A stretch of 64,000 nucleotides of DNA from Tetracentron sinense (taxonomy: Eukaryota; Streptophyta; Magnoliopsida; Trochodendrales; Trochodendraceae): positions 32,563,531 to 32,627,530 of the forward strand of contig CM026554.1 of assembly GCA_015143295.1 (NCBI GenBank). Direction: 5' to 3'. Below, piece after piece: positions 35,601 through 47,292 of this stretch (the first letter of the stretch is position 1; each line of letters begins with the position of its first letter). A model generated the notes under the pieces. The model was not told the DNA's origin and did not search any database. It was given only the letters and a program-made list of their open reading frames with translations. The position numbers and the translations under genes were made by a program.

Positions 35601-35801
35601 AGGGGAAAAAAGGAACATTCACAGGTTAGGGTTATTTCGCAAAAGAACGACGACTCTGAGCAGTCGTTTACTGTGTTACACGTATATGACTTCCACAAGC
35701 CATCGTTTGTTGTAAAATAGCCGTCGGATACTTAACGACAGTGGGCTGTCGTTTTCCCCGACTACTCAGCGTCGTTTTTTACCCATTTTCACGTAGTGAA
35801 T

Positions 35802-36938
35802 GAATTTCTGAGTAGAAGAGTCTTTCCTATTTTCAGGAGGGTGCCTTTTATCATCAGACTCAGTGTTTGAGGTAGGTGGAGTTCCCTTCACATCTCTATA
35901 CGTCTAATTTTGCTCAAGGTCAGCCAACTTGATTTCAAGACTTATCTTTTCATCAAGACAAACATGCAAATCAGATTCAAGAAGCTGAGTCTTGATAAGG
36001 AGGGAAGCCTCCTCTTCCTCAAGTTGTGACATAAGAGCTTTCAACCCTGAAGTCACTTGGTCTAAGACATTTCTTTCCATTTCAGTAGATTTGACCTTTT
36101 TGATCATGAAAAATTGAACATTTTTCAGCTTTAGGCATTCTTGAAATAGCTCATTATATGCTGCCTCGAGGTCTCTTTCAGACTCTGAGTCATTCTGACT
36201 CTCATCATCATCCTCACCATCACTATGGTGTTGGTTACTCACAACATTTGAAGAAGATTCTTCAATACCAGATAGAGATGCAGTGAAGGCCATATAACCC
36301 CTAGTCTTCTCACAAGAAGAACTATCTGATTCCTCAGATTCAGATTCACTGTCATCCCTTGCCTTGTCCTTGAATCTTTTCTTATTGGAGCACTCAGCGG
36401 CAATATGGCCGTAGCCTTGACATTCATAGCATTGAACACCTTGGGATTTATTGTCAGCACTTTTAAGATGCTTTTTACTTTCAAAGTGCTTGGACTTTAG
36501 CTTTTCAAAAGATTTTTGTCCTTTCGGATTAAATCTCTTATTAAATTTCAAAAATTTTCTGAATTTCTTTGCAAATAAAGTCAACTCTTCTTCATCATCC
36601 TTAAAGTCATTATCTGAATCATTTCTGGATTCCTTGACAGATTTCAAGGCAATAGATTTTGGTTTCTTAGATGGGTGTAGATTTAACTCATAGGTTTGGA
36701 GAGAACCAACCAACTCTTCAATTTTGAGAGCATCAACATTTTTGTTCTCTTCGATGGTGGTAACCTTTGATCGAAATCTCTCAGGTAGAGATCTCAAAAT
36801 TTTTCTAACAATTTTGGATTCACGAATTCTTTCCCCTATATTGAAACTAGAATTGACAATGTCACTCAGATTAGGATAAAAACTGTCAAAAGTTTCATTA
36901 TCATCCATCATCAACTTTTCAAACTTGGAGGTAAGCAT
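35802..36938 (-). mobile_element. gag region of the Sirevirus-like element
   Basis: A 344-residue frame (35904-36938) starts inside a UBN2-type copia gag. KILRSLPERFRSKVTTIEE lies at residues 46-64, lysine-rich text at 120-160, and a CCHC knuckle CYECQGYGHIAAEC at 170-183. A serine/glutamate-rich stretch follows, then a leucine-rich, coiled-coil-like C-terminal part (about 245-344). gag proteins form the particle in active relatives. This copy belongs to a fossil. Confidence 0.85.
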
Positions 36939-37375
36939 TTGAAGTTTGGAGATCTTGACAGTTGTAGTCCCTTCATGAGTTATTTGAAGAATATCCTATG
37001 CCTCATTCGAAGTGTCACATTTAGAAATGCGCTGAAATTCTTCGAGTGTGACAGTAACGAATATTGCATTTAGATCCTTACTGTTCCATCTACAACTTTC
37101 AAGATCTATATTGGTCCATTCAGAAGAAAGTCTAGGGATGGTCTGATCATCTATGGTCTTTATTGGATGAGTCCAACCTTGTTCAATGGAGATCTATACT
37201 CTCTCATCTAATGAATTTAGAAACGCTCTCATTCGAGCTTTCTAATAGGCATAATTATTCCTATCAAATAATGGGAGACAAGAGATGGATCATCCATCTC
37301 TTTGAATATTCATATTTACCGAAAATATGAGACAAGATCACACTAATAAATTAGTGAACCCACTCTAATATCAAT

Positions 37376-38872
37376 TGAAAAAATTTGGTGAATCTCAAAT
37401 CTAAAGTTTGAGTTGAGAACTCATAAAATCAAGGAGATAGTTAGGTTTCCCTACAAATCTATCTACCCTTTTTAATATTTTAAAAAATTAAGTTATTAAC
37501 TTAGGGGATGATAAGCTTAAAGTGCGAAAATAGATAAAATAATCAAATCACAACACAAGAAATTTCACGTGGAAACCCTTTCGGGAAAAACCACAGGACC
37601 TAATCCAGCCAAGAGATATCACTAAGACAAAGTCAACAAGAACTTACAAGACTCGAACTTGACTCATTCGGACTCGACACTGCGATCTTTCAATTCTTAG
37701 TCCTCTATGCCTCGAAAAGTCATCACGTGCTCACAAGTCCCGTGATCAACCGCAGCCATTCATACTTCTCTTAGATCTCCAAAACAACCATGATCTTCGG
37801 ATCGATCTCCTTCAATGACGGCTTCGGATTCCACCGATCAAATCACACATCCATGATCCTTTATGGATCGATCTCCTTCGCAAAGGCTCCGGAACACTCC
37901 GGCCAATTTGTTCTCTCTAGAATGGGTTGATGGTTTTATTAACATCAAATCCTAGATGGACTCCATCAATGGGAAAGTCTAAGCAAGCAAGAATGGAGCA
38001 TTGACTTGTAAAATCTAGGATGAAAGAAGAACTAACAGAGGAGAGGAGAGACAATAAAAAAATAGAGCTTTTATGAACTCTAGAGATAGTTAAGAATACT
38101 CTCTATACTCTCCCAAAGTTGTTCTCCACGAACTAGAAGGGTTCACAATAAATAGAGAACCCAAAACTCAAGTATAGAAGTTGCCAAAACTCAAAATAGC
38201 ATGAAAAACGAAAAAGGAATGAAATTCCATATCAGGGTCGACGAGTCACTTGGGTCGACCCAACATGGCACTTTGGTCGACCCAAGTGTCTTCCAGGGTC
38301 GACCTTAGATATTTCAAGCTTCTGGCATTTTTTCCCATACATAATTTTGGAGACTCAGGGTCGACCCAAAGTGCTCAGGGTCGACATTGAGGTGAAAACC
38401 TGTTTTTAAAATCCTATTTTTAGCTCTTGCATCCTTAAAAAAAGTTTTAGATTATTTCGACATTGTTGATTTGATATATTATGGAGTAAAATCTGAGCTA
38501 CGGTTTGAGAGTTATGCCACCTACAAGCAACTTTGGTTTTTTAAGAAATTTTCAGAACTTTTAACTTGTTTTGGGCAACATATCTAATCACCTAGGGTCC
38601 ATATGATTAGTCTAAGTCAATTTCCACCTAAGGTATCATATTATAATTATTCTAAGTCAATTTCTACCTAAGGTAATATGGTATTAGGTCACTTACGATC
38701 CTATGAGTGAAACGAAGGACATGATCAACCGAGTCTTCAACCAATTTTCTTCGGTCTTCAACTTTCACTTGTTGTAGATACTTGAAGGCAATGACACAAG
38801 ATACACATCTAATCACTTAGACTCACTTGTTTTGACACCGGAATAAGCCAACACTAAAACATGGTTTTTACA
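37376..38872 (-). repeat. 5' LTR of the Sirevirus-like element
   Basis: Bounded by TG at 37376 and CA at 38872 on the plus strand, then the TTTTT target repeat and resumption of the satellite phrase CAAGTATACTTTGGCC. The GGTCGACC palindrome cluster recurs at 38236-38385. Confidence 0.92.
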
Positions 38873-38877
38873 TTTTT

Positions 38878-40085
38878 CAAGTATACTTTGGCCTAAACCT
38901 ACAACCTTCTACCAAATCCAAACCAGGGGTCAGATATTGATGTCGTTTCCTCTAACGCGTGTATTTCAATATACATACGTGTTAGATTTGGTTTGGAGGG
39001 AATCTGAGGCCGTTTGCCCAACTTGGGTACCGAGAAGGCCGAAATCCATGTTTTTCAAGTATACTTTGGTTTAAACTTACAACCTTCTACCAAATCCACA
39101 CCGGGGGTCGGATTTCGATGCCGTTTCTTTTAACGCGTATATTTCAATTTATTCTAAGTGTTTGATTTGGTTTCGAGGGAATCTGAGGCCGTTTGCCCGA
39201 TTTGGGTACCGAGAAGGTCGGAATCCATGTTTTTCAAGTATACTTTAGCTTAAACCTATAACCTTCTATCAAATCCAAATCGAGGGTCGGATTTTGATGT
39301 CGTTACTTCTAACACTTGTATTTCAATATATCCTCAGTATTAGAATTGGTTTCGAGGGAATCCGAGACCGTTTGACCAATTTGGGCACCGAGAATGCCGA
39401 ATTCCAACTTCTTAAGTATACTTTGGCCTAAACCTACATCCTTTTATCAAATCGAAATCGGGGGTCGGATTTCTATGCTATTTCTTCTAATGCGTGTATT
39501 TCAATATATCCTAAGTGTTGGAATTAGTTTTGAGGGAATCCGAAACCATTTGCCCGATTTGGGCACCGAGAAGACCGAAATCCATGTTTCTCAAGTATAC
39601 TTTGGCCTAAACCTACAACATTTTACTAAATCCAAATTGGTAGTCAGATTTTGATGCCATTTCTTCTAATCAGTGTATTTTAATATATCCCAAGTGTTGG
39701 AATTCGTTTTGAAGGAATCCGAGGTTGTGTACCCGATTTGGGCATCGAGAAGGCCGAATTCCAACTTCTTAAGTATACTTTGGCCTAAACCTATAACCCT
39801 CTACCAAATCCAAAACGGGGGTCGAATTTCGATGCCGTTTCTTTAAACACGTGTAGTTCAATATATCCAAGTGTTGGAATTGGTTTCGAGGGAATCCGAG
39901 ACCGTTTGCCTGATTTGTGCACCGAGAAGGCCGAAATCCATGTTTCTCAAGTATACTTTGGCCTAAACCTACAACCTTCTACCAAAATCAAAATTGGGGG
40001 TCAGATTTCGATGTCGTTTCTTCTAACGTGTGTATTTTAATATATCCTAAGTGTTGGAATTGGTTTCAAGGGAATCCGGGGCCAT
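38878..40085. repeat. ~178-bp satellite array, right block (about 7 monomers)
   Basis: Continues the array interrupted at 24772. AAGTATACTTTGGCC-type phrases occur near 38878, 39058, 39238, 39416, 39593, 39772 and 39948. The alternation of the two monomer ends persists in the right part of the block. It stops inside a monomer at GGAATCCGGGGCCATT. Confidence 0.92.
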
Positions 40086-40779
40086 TAAGAGATAGAAGCC
40101 TTGGAATTTGAGATTCATTCTTCATCGTAGAAGATAGAAAATTATCGGATCTTTCTTGTTTATTATCCATAGAATCAGTACCCATTTATAAAAAACATTT
40201 GCACAATTCTTTCATTAGTTCCACCAAATCCAGACCGGGGTCAATAATTTTATATGAATAAGACATTTCTTCCATTAATTTTTGAACTGCATTCAAAGTA
40301 GGTATGTGGAAGTCAGATCGTTTGAGAGTAGAATTACAGCTCAGAAAAATCTTCACCTCTCCCAATCTTCTATGGGGAAGAAAAACTGGGCATTCAAAGT
40401 TTTCTACCACCACTACCACTACTACACCATCCACAACCACCACCATTGGTTATGCACCACTACCCACCACCCACCATGACCTGCATATTTTGTAAGGTAT
40501 AGAGTCCAACTCACAAAAGTGAGGTTCATCCATCACTAACATACTACATAACTCATAAAAGTGAGTTACAACCATCACTAACATGCAAACTAAATACACA
40601 ACCCACCCATGACCGGTCCACCGCTAATACCTCTACCACCACCCCCACATACATGCCCACCACCACAATAATATATAATGCAGTTAAAAATAGAACTAAA
40701 ATCTTATAAAATTAACATTTCCTACCCCAAACGTGTGTGGTGCTATAGAAGGCTCACTTGCCCCTATAATACCTGATCG
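40086..40779. other. Interior of CACTA-1 with (CCA)n-rich tract
   Basis: A CCACCACTACC-type low-complexity tract lies at about 40405-40475 and again near 40630-40670. AACTCACAAAAGTGAGGTT and AACTCATAAAAGTGAGTTA are a short direct repeat near 40510 and 40550. The minus-strand frame 40186-40446 has coding-like text (RSDFHIPTLNAVQKL, GLDLVELMKELCKCF) but was not recognised. Confidence 0.4.
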
Positions 40780-41270
40780 AGCAGAAGGTGGATCTCATCG
40801 AGTTAAGCTTGCTGGGATGCCACTTGTGCTCTTGTATCTGCGAGTTGATCCCTCAACATCTGGGTCTCGGCAGCTCTTGAACCAGAACCGGCATGGCTCG
40901 ACGATCGTGACCAACCTAACTGGGTGGCGGTCGGGCCTAATCCAAATCCATGTATTCTCCTAGGATGGTCAGGCCCCATGACCTGGGAAAATACATAACC
41001 TCGAGCCGTGCTGTCCTACGAGCCAATCGGTAGCTGCGTTAGGAGCTCCGTCATTTTTCCCTACAAACAATTGGAAACAGTTGTTGTATGTCACAAATGT
41101 TAAAAAATTTAGTATTTCAGATTATGGATTATTCCAACTTCTTATGATTACCGACCATCAGCTCTCCCGCCTCATCGTTAACCGGTGCACCATTCTTATG
41201 TTGGTGCGTGACAATCCATACCTCTGCACGCCTAGGGGCTGTCTGGGTGGGGCTTTCCTTTTTCTGTGAC
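40780..41270 (-). pseudogene. CACTA transposase remnant (Transposase_24 / En-Spm type)
   Basis: Minus-strand text matches the plant Ptta/En/Spm Transposase_24 family. One exon-like stretch near 41129-41268 reads EVWIVTHQHKNGAPVNDEA after an acceptor-like GTCACAG. The next, from about 41055 down to 40785, reads ELLTQLPIG, then GYVFSQVMGPDHPRRIHGFG, GLGPTATQLGW, AAETQMLRDQLADTRAQVA. One in-frame stop lies just after ELLTQLPIGS. The typical downstream leucine/glutamine-rich coil is visible. It is broken and incomplete. It probably belongs to the CACTA-1 element ending at 21790. Confidence 0.8.
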
Positions 41271-41574
41271 AGTTTCAATAATGACAACATAAACCAGTAA
41301 ACACAACATAAAGATATAATAATTTTCAAATTAAGACCACAAAATCTATCATGTCACTTCATCTCTCATACAAGTGAAGCTCTTCGACTCAAAAGTATGT
41401 ACGACCTTTTGCTTTCCTCGATTCACTTTATTCTGAATACTTCTTTTCTGAAAAATTGAAATTTATTACCTACTAGAATGGAGAAGTAACATAATTGAAG
41501 TCTATTACCTATTAGAATGAAGAAGTTAAATAAGATATACCATCCAGGTAAGGTGATGGATGGAGTTAAATAAG
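41271..41574. other. Spacer between CACTA-1 remnant and gypsy fossil
   Basis: AT-rich; a short direct repeat around GAATGGAGAAGTAA / GAATGAAGAAGTTA lies near 41477-41530. Nothing else was recognised. Confidence 0.35.
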
Positions 41575-44500
41575 TTCAATAAGAACTTTAAGAAGGAGTT
41601 GAATATGAGGCAGCTTTGATGGATAGAGTTCATGAAGGACTATGATTATTCCATTCAGTACCATTCGGGTAAGGCGAACGTGGTAGCCGATGCTCTTAGC
41701 AGGAAGCCTTACAGGGTTATGGCTCACGTGAGAGTCCAAGAGTGGAAGTTATTGAAGGATAAGTGTAACCTTGACACTACCCTCAGACTTGCTACTTATG
41801 GGCCGGAGATGTCAAGCATCTCAGTTAGGCCGCATATCTTGGATTGGATCAAGGAGTTGCAGGATTTCGATGATGAATTGCTTGCTTACTTGGACAAGTC
41901 GGTGAGTAGCAGTAGTCAGGATTTTGCTGTGAGTAATGGATATACTATCACATTCGAAGGCAGGTTGTGTGTTCCCACCGACGCGGTGTTGAGGGGTGAG
42001 ATCTTGGATGAGGCTCATCGATCCAAGTACACGGTACATCCTAGAGGTACTAAGATGTACCAGAATCTCAAGAGGCACTACTGGTGGCGAAACATGAAGA
42101 GGAAAGTCGCAGGGTACGTTTTTAGATGTTTGGTGTGCCAGCAGGTGCAGGCCGAGCATCAGAGGCCAGCAGGTGTTTTACAGTCCCTCCCTATTCCAGA
42201 ATGGAAATGGGAGAATATCTCGATGGATTTCATCATTGGCTTACTGCGGACGACGAATGGCTCCGATGCTATCTAAGTGATAGTGGACAGATTGACAAAG
42301 TCTGCACATTTTCTTCCTTACCAGACTACGTTCAGTTCGAATTAGTTCGTAGCCTTATATGTTAAGGAGGTGGTCCGTCTGCATGGAGTGCCGGTTTCCA
42401 TCGTGCCTGATCGAGACCCTAGGTTTACTTCCAGGTTCTAGAAAACTTTTCAGAGCGCTATGGGTTCTCGGTTAGATTTCAGCACTGCCTTTCATCCTCA
42501 AACCAATGGGCAAACTGAGCGGGTGAACCAGATTGTAAAGGATATGCTCCGAGCTTGTATGTTGGACTTTCAGGGAAATTGGGAGGAACACTTGCCGTTG
42601 GTAAAGTTCACCGACAACAACAGTTACCAGGCGAGCATCGAAATGACGCCTTTTGAAGCTCTGTATGGTCAAAGTTGTAGATCTCCTCTATACTGGGATG
42701 AAGTTGGTGAGAGGAAGATACTGGATCCTGAATTGATTGAATAGACCGCAGAAAGGGTCAAGGTCATCAAGGAGCGGTTGAAAACTGTTCAGGATAGGCA
42801 GAAGAGCTATGCGGACACTCACTGCAGAGATTTGGAATTCCAAGTTTGGGATCGGGTCTTTGTGAAGATTTCGCCGAGCTGGGGAATCATGAGGTTCGGG
42901 AAGAAAGGGAAGCTCAGCCCTAGGTACGTGGGGCCATTCGAGATCATCACTAGGGTTGGTGAGGTTGCTTATCGGGTATCCCTACCGCCTCACATGGCAG
43001 TGGTCCATAATGTATTTCACATTTCCATGCTCAGGAAATACATTCCGGATCCGTCCCACGTCATTGCTCTTGATCCTGTGGAGATTTGAGAGGATCTCAC
43101 TTTGGTTGAGCAACCCGCTCAGGTCTTGGATCGTCGAGATCAAGTCTTGCGCACCAAGACTATCTATTAGTCCTTTTGAAATGGCAGCACCATTCTACAG
43201 AAGAGGCTATGTGGGAGCGTGAAGCTGAAGTGAGGGAAAAGTACCCTCATTTGTTTTCTTGATGTTTTGTGTATGTAAATTATTTCTTCTTGTTCTTTTG
43301 GTATCGTTCCAATTTCGGGGACAAAATTCTTGTAAGGGGGGAGGATGTAGAATCCTGAATCTTCATTTCACCAAGTAGTGAATAGCGTGTGAATAGTGTT
43401 CAAGTGGAGTCTTGTACACTAATGAGTTTTATGCTAATGAGAATGTTTGGATATATGGTGTGCGTGTGTTGATAGGTATATATAGCCTAAGTGAGTATGT
43501 TTTGAGTGTACAAGGTGTTAGAGTTGGAATGGAGAATGTCCAAGTAGTGGAAAAAGGGTTTTACAACAAAAACAGGGGAGAACCGATTGCTCGATGATAA
43601 CATCGATCGCTTGGTCAACTAGCGATCAATCGGTATCTATCGACTAGTAAAAGTTTTTGTATGGGGAAAAATTACAGAGATGGTGTTTTCAACCGATCTC
43701 TCGGTCAAAACACTGATCGCTCGATCCTGACCACCGATCGATCGGTGATACACAGATTTTCTTCATTAAAGGTTTTTGAGTCTTTAACCACCACCCATTT
43801 GCCTATAAAAGGCCCAGCTCGTGCCTTAGGGTTTCAGAAACCCTTAAGGCATATTTTTGAGGAGAGTTTGAGAGGAGAAGAAGGAGAAAAAGCTAGGGTT
43901 TGCTCAAGCTTGTAGAAGAAGATCAAATCTTCCATTCTTTGGTGTTTTTCAACAAAGAACTCGAAGTTCTCACTTGTTCCAAGCATTTGAAATCGAATTC
44001 ATCGATTTCACCAAGGTAGATACATTCTACTACTAAACTTGTGATAATACTAGTTCACCATATGATGTTCTTCTCATTCTATGTTAAAAATCTTAGGTTA
44101 ATTATTAGGCACTCTATGTGTTTGGTTTAATGCCTCTAAGGGCTTTTGTGTTCAAATATGCTATTGTTCTCATATGTTTCGCATGTCTCGCATGAATTGG
44201 GTTTTTATATGGATTTCTCAAAGTTATAAGAAGGGTTTTTGAATAAGTCACTCACATGATGATTTTAAGAAACTCCATGATATTGTCTAAGATCGGTTCA
44301 CAAGCTCCAAGGATCATCCAAAACTTGTAAGGAACTCCATGATAAGGTCTAAGATCGATGTACAAGCTCGAAGGATCATAAATGTAATTGTTCTAAGATC
44401 TCTATGGTTTTGCTATACGGTATTGCTCTAAGGCTCTATGGATCATAAATGACTCTAAAGGACTCTATGAACTTAACATGACTCAAATAACTCACAAGGC

Positions 44501-45085
44501 TATGATTATCGCAGGACTTACACGGTTTTGGTTTTCGGATGTCATTACACGTGCTATTTCATGGTTTCCACACTTTGATATGTTTTAAAGATCTCAGTTT
44601 TCATGACTTGCATGTTTCTATGATATTATTGCTTTATTATTAGTAATATGTATTCGCTGAGTATTCCACGCTCAGCCGATATTTGTTATCATCGGCAGGT
44701 GCTCGGGTCTTTCGACTTGTGTGGTTTGGAGCCTTGGGTAGAGGAAGAGTACTACGACCCAGAACCTTCCATGGACCACTACTAGGATGGTGGATCGCTA
44801 GATAGGTAGCTCGACTTTGACTTCTGCTGACTATGTTAGGAAGAAAAGACATTTCGTTTATATTGAGAGTGGGACTTTTCCACTACATATTTTGGATATA
44901 TGTTTTGTTGGTTCAGACTTGAACCGAATGATAGGAGTAATTGTTTTTAAATCGTTTTTGCTATGTATAATTTGTGTACTTTGACAGGTTAGTATGTGTG
45001 TCTTATGTGTCATACGGGATGGTATGTCACGGCGGTCACGAGCTAAAATATCCCTAACTCGTAGGGGGTATTTTGGGTCGTGACA
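41575..45085 (+). mobile_element. Ty3/gypsy chromovirus fossil (Tekay/Del type), 3' half with LTR
   Basis: The end of RNase H (KDYDYSIQYHSGKANVVADALSRK-like text, 41632-41703) is followed by the integrase zinc-binding region at about 42018-42150 (HPRGTKMYQNLKRHYWW ... CLVCQQVQAEHQRPAG). The integrase core follows (TAFHPQTNGQTERVNQ near 42485), then the GPFEI...VFHISMLRKYIPD region at 42930-43050. A chromodomain-like tail runs to ~43260. The order and wording fit Tekay/Del chromoviruses. A polypurine tract lies at 43331-43345 and the LTR at 43346-45085. The 5' half is absent. It is a broken fossil of moderate age, with translated stretches still easy to read. Confidence 0.92.
43346..45085 (+). 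repeat. 3' LTR of the Tekay-type element
   Basis: Starts TGTAGAATCCTGAATC right after AAGGGGGGAGGA and ends GGGTCGTGACA at 45085, the usual Tekay LTR edges. The length is ~1.74 kb. A cluster of CGATCG-type palindromes (for example ACCGATCGATCGGTG) lies at 43580-43752. The paired 5' LTR is not in the window. Confidence 0.85.
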
Positions 45086-46100
45086 TTAATGTTTGAAACA
45101 AACCTCAATCAAATCAAATTAGACCTAATCTAATCAAGTCCCAGTTAATTCAAATATATCTTGTGATGAGATACAATGTATGTCATCACACCTTATTATA
45201 ATACAATATTTTATTCCCTAATACTTCCCCCCGAACACATGAGGGTCGAAAGATATTCATTGCTTTGACAAAAATAGAGCCTCGTTTGTTGTAGTAAATT
45301 GAAATCTCCCTATAGATTGCTAGTTTGTTAGTTGCTTTGCCACCATGGAGATGGTAATGACAAAATTGAGATAGAACATAAATGAGCCTTGTTGGGCCAA
45401 ATATACCATGCTCTATGGGTTGAAACAGCACCTCTATGGGCTTGATGAGTTGGTTCCAACTGAATTCAACTTGAATTGTGCCTTTGTGGGCCCAAACTAT
45501 TAGTCTCTTTGGACTTGAAAACAAGGTGTCTACAGGTCTGAGAAGCCTCAAATGGGCTTGGATAGAGGGACCTCTATCAGTCAAAGGAAGGTCCCTAATG
45601 GATAAAATTTGGTTGTTACAATAGAGAATCAATGGAGAATCATAATTGTCGAGAGCAATAACATGGTGGGTATAGTGAAGGATATATAATCCTTAGAGAA
45701 CAATTTTGACTAGTTTGTTGATTCAATTATCAAAGACATACGAACCTATACTGATAGGTTTATGGAGAATGATTAGCTGGGTATGAAATATTATGGGTCC
45801 ATGTGTTTTGTACATATCCTACGAGTATTATTTCTCCTTATTTAGAGCAAACTCATATTTATATTCTTGTTATGACTTTTATTAAGGTTCATCTATAATT
45901 TTAGAGAGAACGAAGATATGCGACTTCTTTTAAAAAACGAGGAAGTCCATAAAGGCTTCAAATCTTTGGCCCATGAGGCCAATATCCTTGACTCAAAAGG
46001 CCACTTAATTATCTTTGGCCTAATGAGACTTACTCGCACTCTATCTCCATCTCCAAGTCCGCAAAGCCTATTGTTGTTAAAGATATGAATATATTTCTAT
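45086..46100 (-). mobile_element. TRIM-like LTR unit, minus orientation, partial
   Basis: On the minus strand a polypurine tract TTCGGGGGGAAG (45224-45235) is followed by LTR-like text TATTAGGGAATAAAATATTG and GGTGTGATGACATAC. This resembles the plus-strand LTR at 46122. The upstream interior repeats CCTCTATGGGC / GGGCCTTTGTGGG words, the mirror of the words in the neighbouring plus-strand unit. It abuts the gypsy LTR end, so its far edge is lost or hidden. Boundaries are approximate. Confidence 0.5.
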
Positions 46101-46121
46101 CCCCATATGTTTGAGGGGAAA

Positions 46122-47292
46122 TATGAGAGATATTATGACGCTTAGTAATAAAGTGTGATGAGATACATCTTAGATTTGAATTTGCATGCATATTGATTTA
46201 GGATTTGTTTAGGCTGATTTATTTTCCATAAAATCTCTATTGTTATCTCTATATAAACCATATTTAGGGTCATTATAAATCAGCCAAGTCTCTCAATAAA
46301 ACCTTTTTCTTCAGATATAACAGAGGGTTCATCTGTCGTAAATTTCTTTGCCTTTGTTTCCTTTAGTTGGTATCATCGTTTTCGGTGGGTAGCCCTCAAT
46401 GCTGCCCCGTCCGGCTTCCACTTTCTCTTCTATTTTAATTTTCCACACAATCCCAGAGCAGTTTTGCACTCTTACCACCTTCTCTCTTCTAATTACCTTT
46501 CAATTCTCTCATTCCCCCATTAGTCTCTCCTTGCGTATGAAAATTGCCGCCTAATGCTTCTTTCACCATCAACAGTTTCTTATTTGTCGCAACCCCTTTC
46601 ACTTTCCTTTTGATTTATGGTACAAAGATGAAAATGAAAAAAAAAAACATTTCTCCTTAAGGCCCACAAGTCAATTCGGGTCCATAGAGGTTATGTTCTT
46701 TGGTTCATAGAGACCAATATTTTAGGCCCATGGAAGCTCAATTCAAGCCCATTGAGGCTGATTTTCTTAGCCATTGAGGCATTTTCAAGCACAATTTGAG
46801 GGTTACTTTAAAACTCATTAGAGACACTTTTTCCTAGCCCATAGAGGTCCATCTCTATGTACCGAAATCCTTGCTAGGGATGGCTAAATTTAGCGGCATA
46901 CAATTACGTATCAACATTTGGAAGCATGAAGGATACTCAAGTTGCAACAAGCGCAATTCACTCAAGCAAACATCATGGCATTCAAATTTTCATAATGGCA
47001 AACTCATGAAGATATTTCTATCCCCATGAGTTTGAGGGGGAATATTAGAGAATAGCATGGAGTGTTCTAATAAGTTGTGATTAGATATTTCACAAGATTG
47101 CCTATATCTATTTTAGAACCGAATAGATTAGTTTAGATTAAATTAAATTGAATTGTGATTGGAGTATGTTTCCATCTTTAAATACCTTTCACCTCTATAT
47201 AAACCCTAATTAGGGTGATTGTAATGATCATCTAATTCTAAATAAAACCAGTTTCTTCAGTTTGTTCCTCTACTATGTAGGGTTTATTCTGT
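46122..47292 (+). mobile_element. TRIM-like mini LTR retrotransposon
   Basis: Two related LTR-like repeats start after near-identical polypurine phrases (TTTGAGGGGAA at 46110-46120; TTTGAGGGGGAA at 47031-47042). LTR A is 46122-46367 and LTR B 47043-47292. Both contain CTCTATATAAACC as a TATA region and AATAAAACC near the end. A primer-binding site TGGTATCATCG (46368-46378) follows LTR A. The ~660-bp interior has no coding frame but repeats GGCCCATAGAGG words. This is the layout of a terminal-repeat retrotransposon in miniature; it appears old and broken. Confidence 0.65.

Larger units (their letters stand above)
28413..35798 (-). mobile_element. Nested CACTA DNA transposon (CACTA-2), 7.4 kb
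   Basis: The ends are CACTACGTCAAAATG (left) and, inverted, CACTACGTGAAAATG (right). The 3-bp target duplication is AAT (28410-28412 and 35799-35801). Subterminal AACGACGGC / GCCGTCGTT motifs are dense at 28435-28690 and 35645-35775. No full TNP2-type transposase was found. A short minus-strand coding-like remnant lies at 28895-29135, so the element looks non-autonomous. It carries a captured host FLA fragment at 34931-35600. Microsatellites occur at 30293-30327 (TA), 31647-31668 (CT) and 34867-34888 (GA). The ends and target duplication make the boundaries firm to the base. Confidence 0.93.
24777..38872 (-). mobile_element. Sirevirus-like Ty1/copia element, 14.1 kb, nested insertion inside
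   Basis: The element lies on the minus strand. The LTRs are 37376-38872 (5', 1,497 bp) and 24777-26259 (3', 1,483 bp). A 5-bp target duplication TTTTT lies at 24772-24776 and 38873-38877, inside a satellite monomer. Next to the 5' LTR is a primer-binding site for initiator tRNA-Met (about 37357-37375). gag text lies at 35802-36938 and, beyond the nested CACTA, at about 28040-28412. Several polypurine tracts precede the 3' LTR. Large gag, long LTRs and repeated polypurine tracts point to the Sirevirus lineage. No integrase, RT or RNase H part was recognised, so the element looks broken. In a sampled ~110-bp stretch the LTRs differ at roughly one base in nine, so the insertion is not recent. 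Confidence 0.88.

Noticed and set aside
45186-45632. 148-residue minus-strand open frame
   Set aside because: It covers the LTR edge and repeated non-coding words of a TRIM-like unit and shows no domain.
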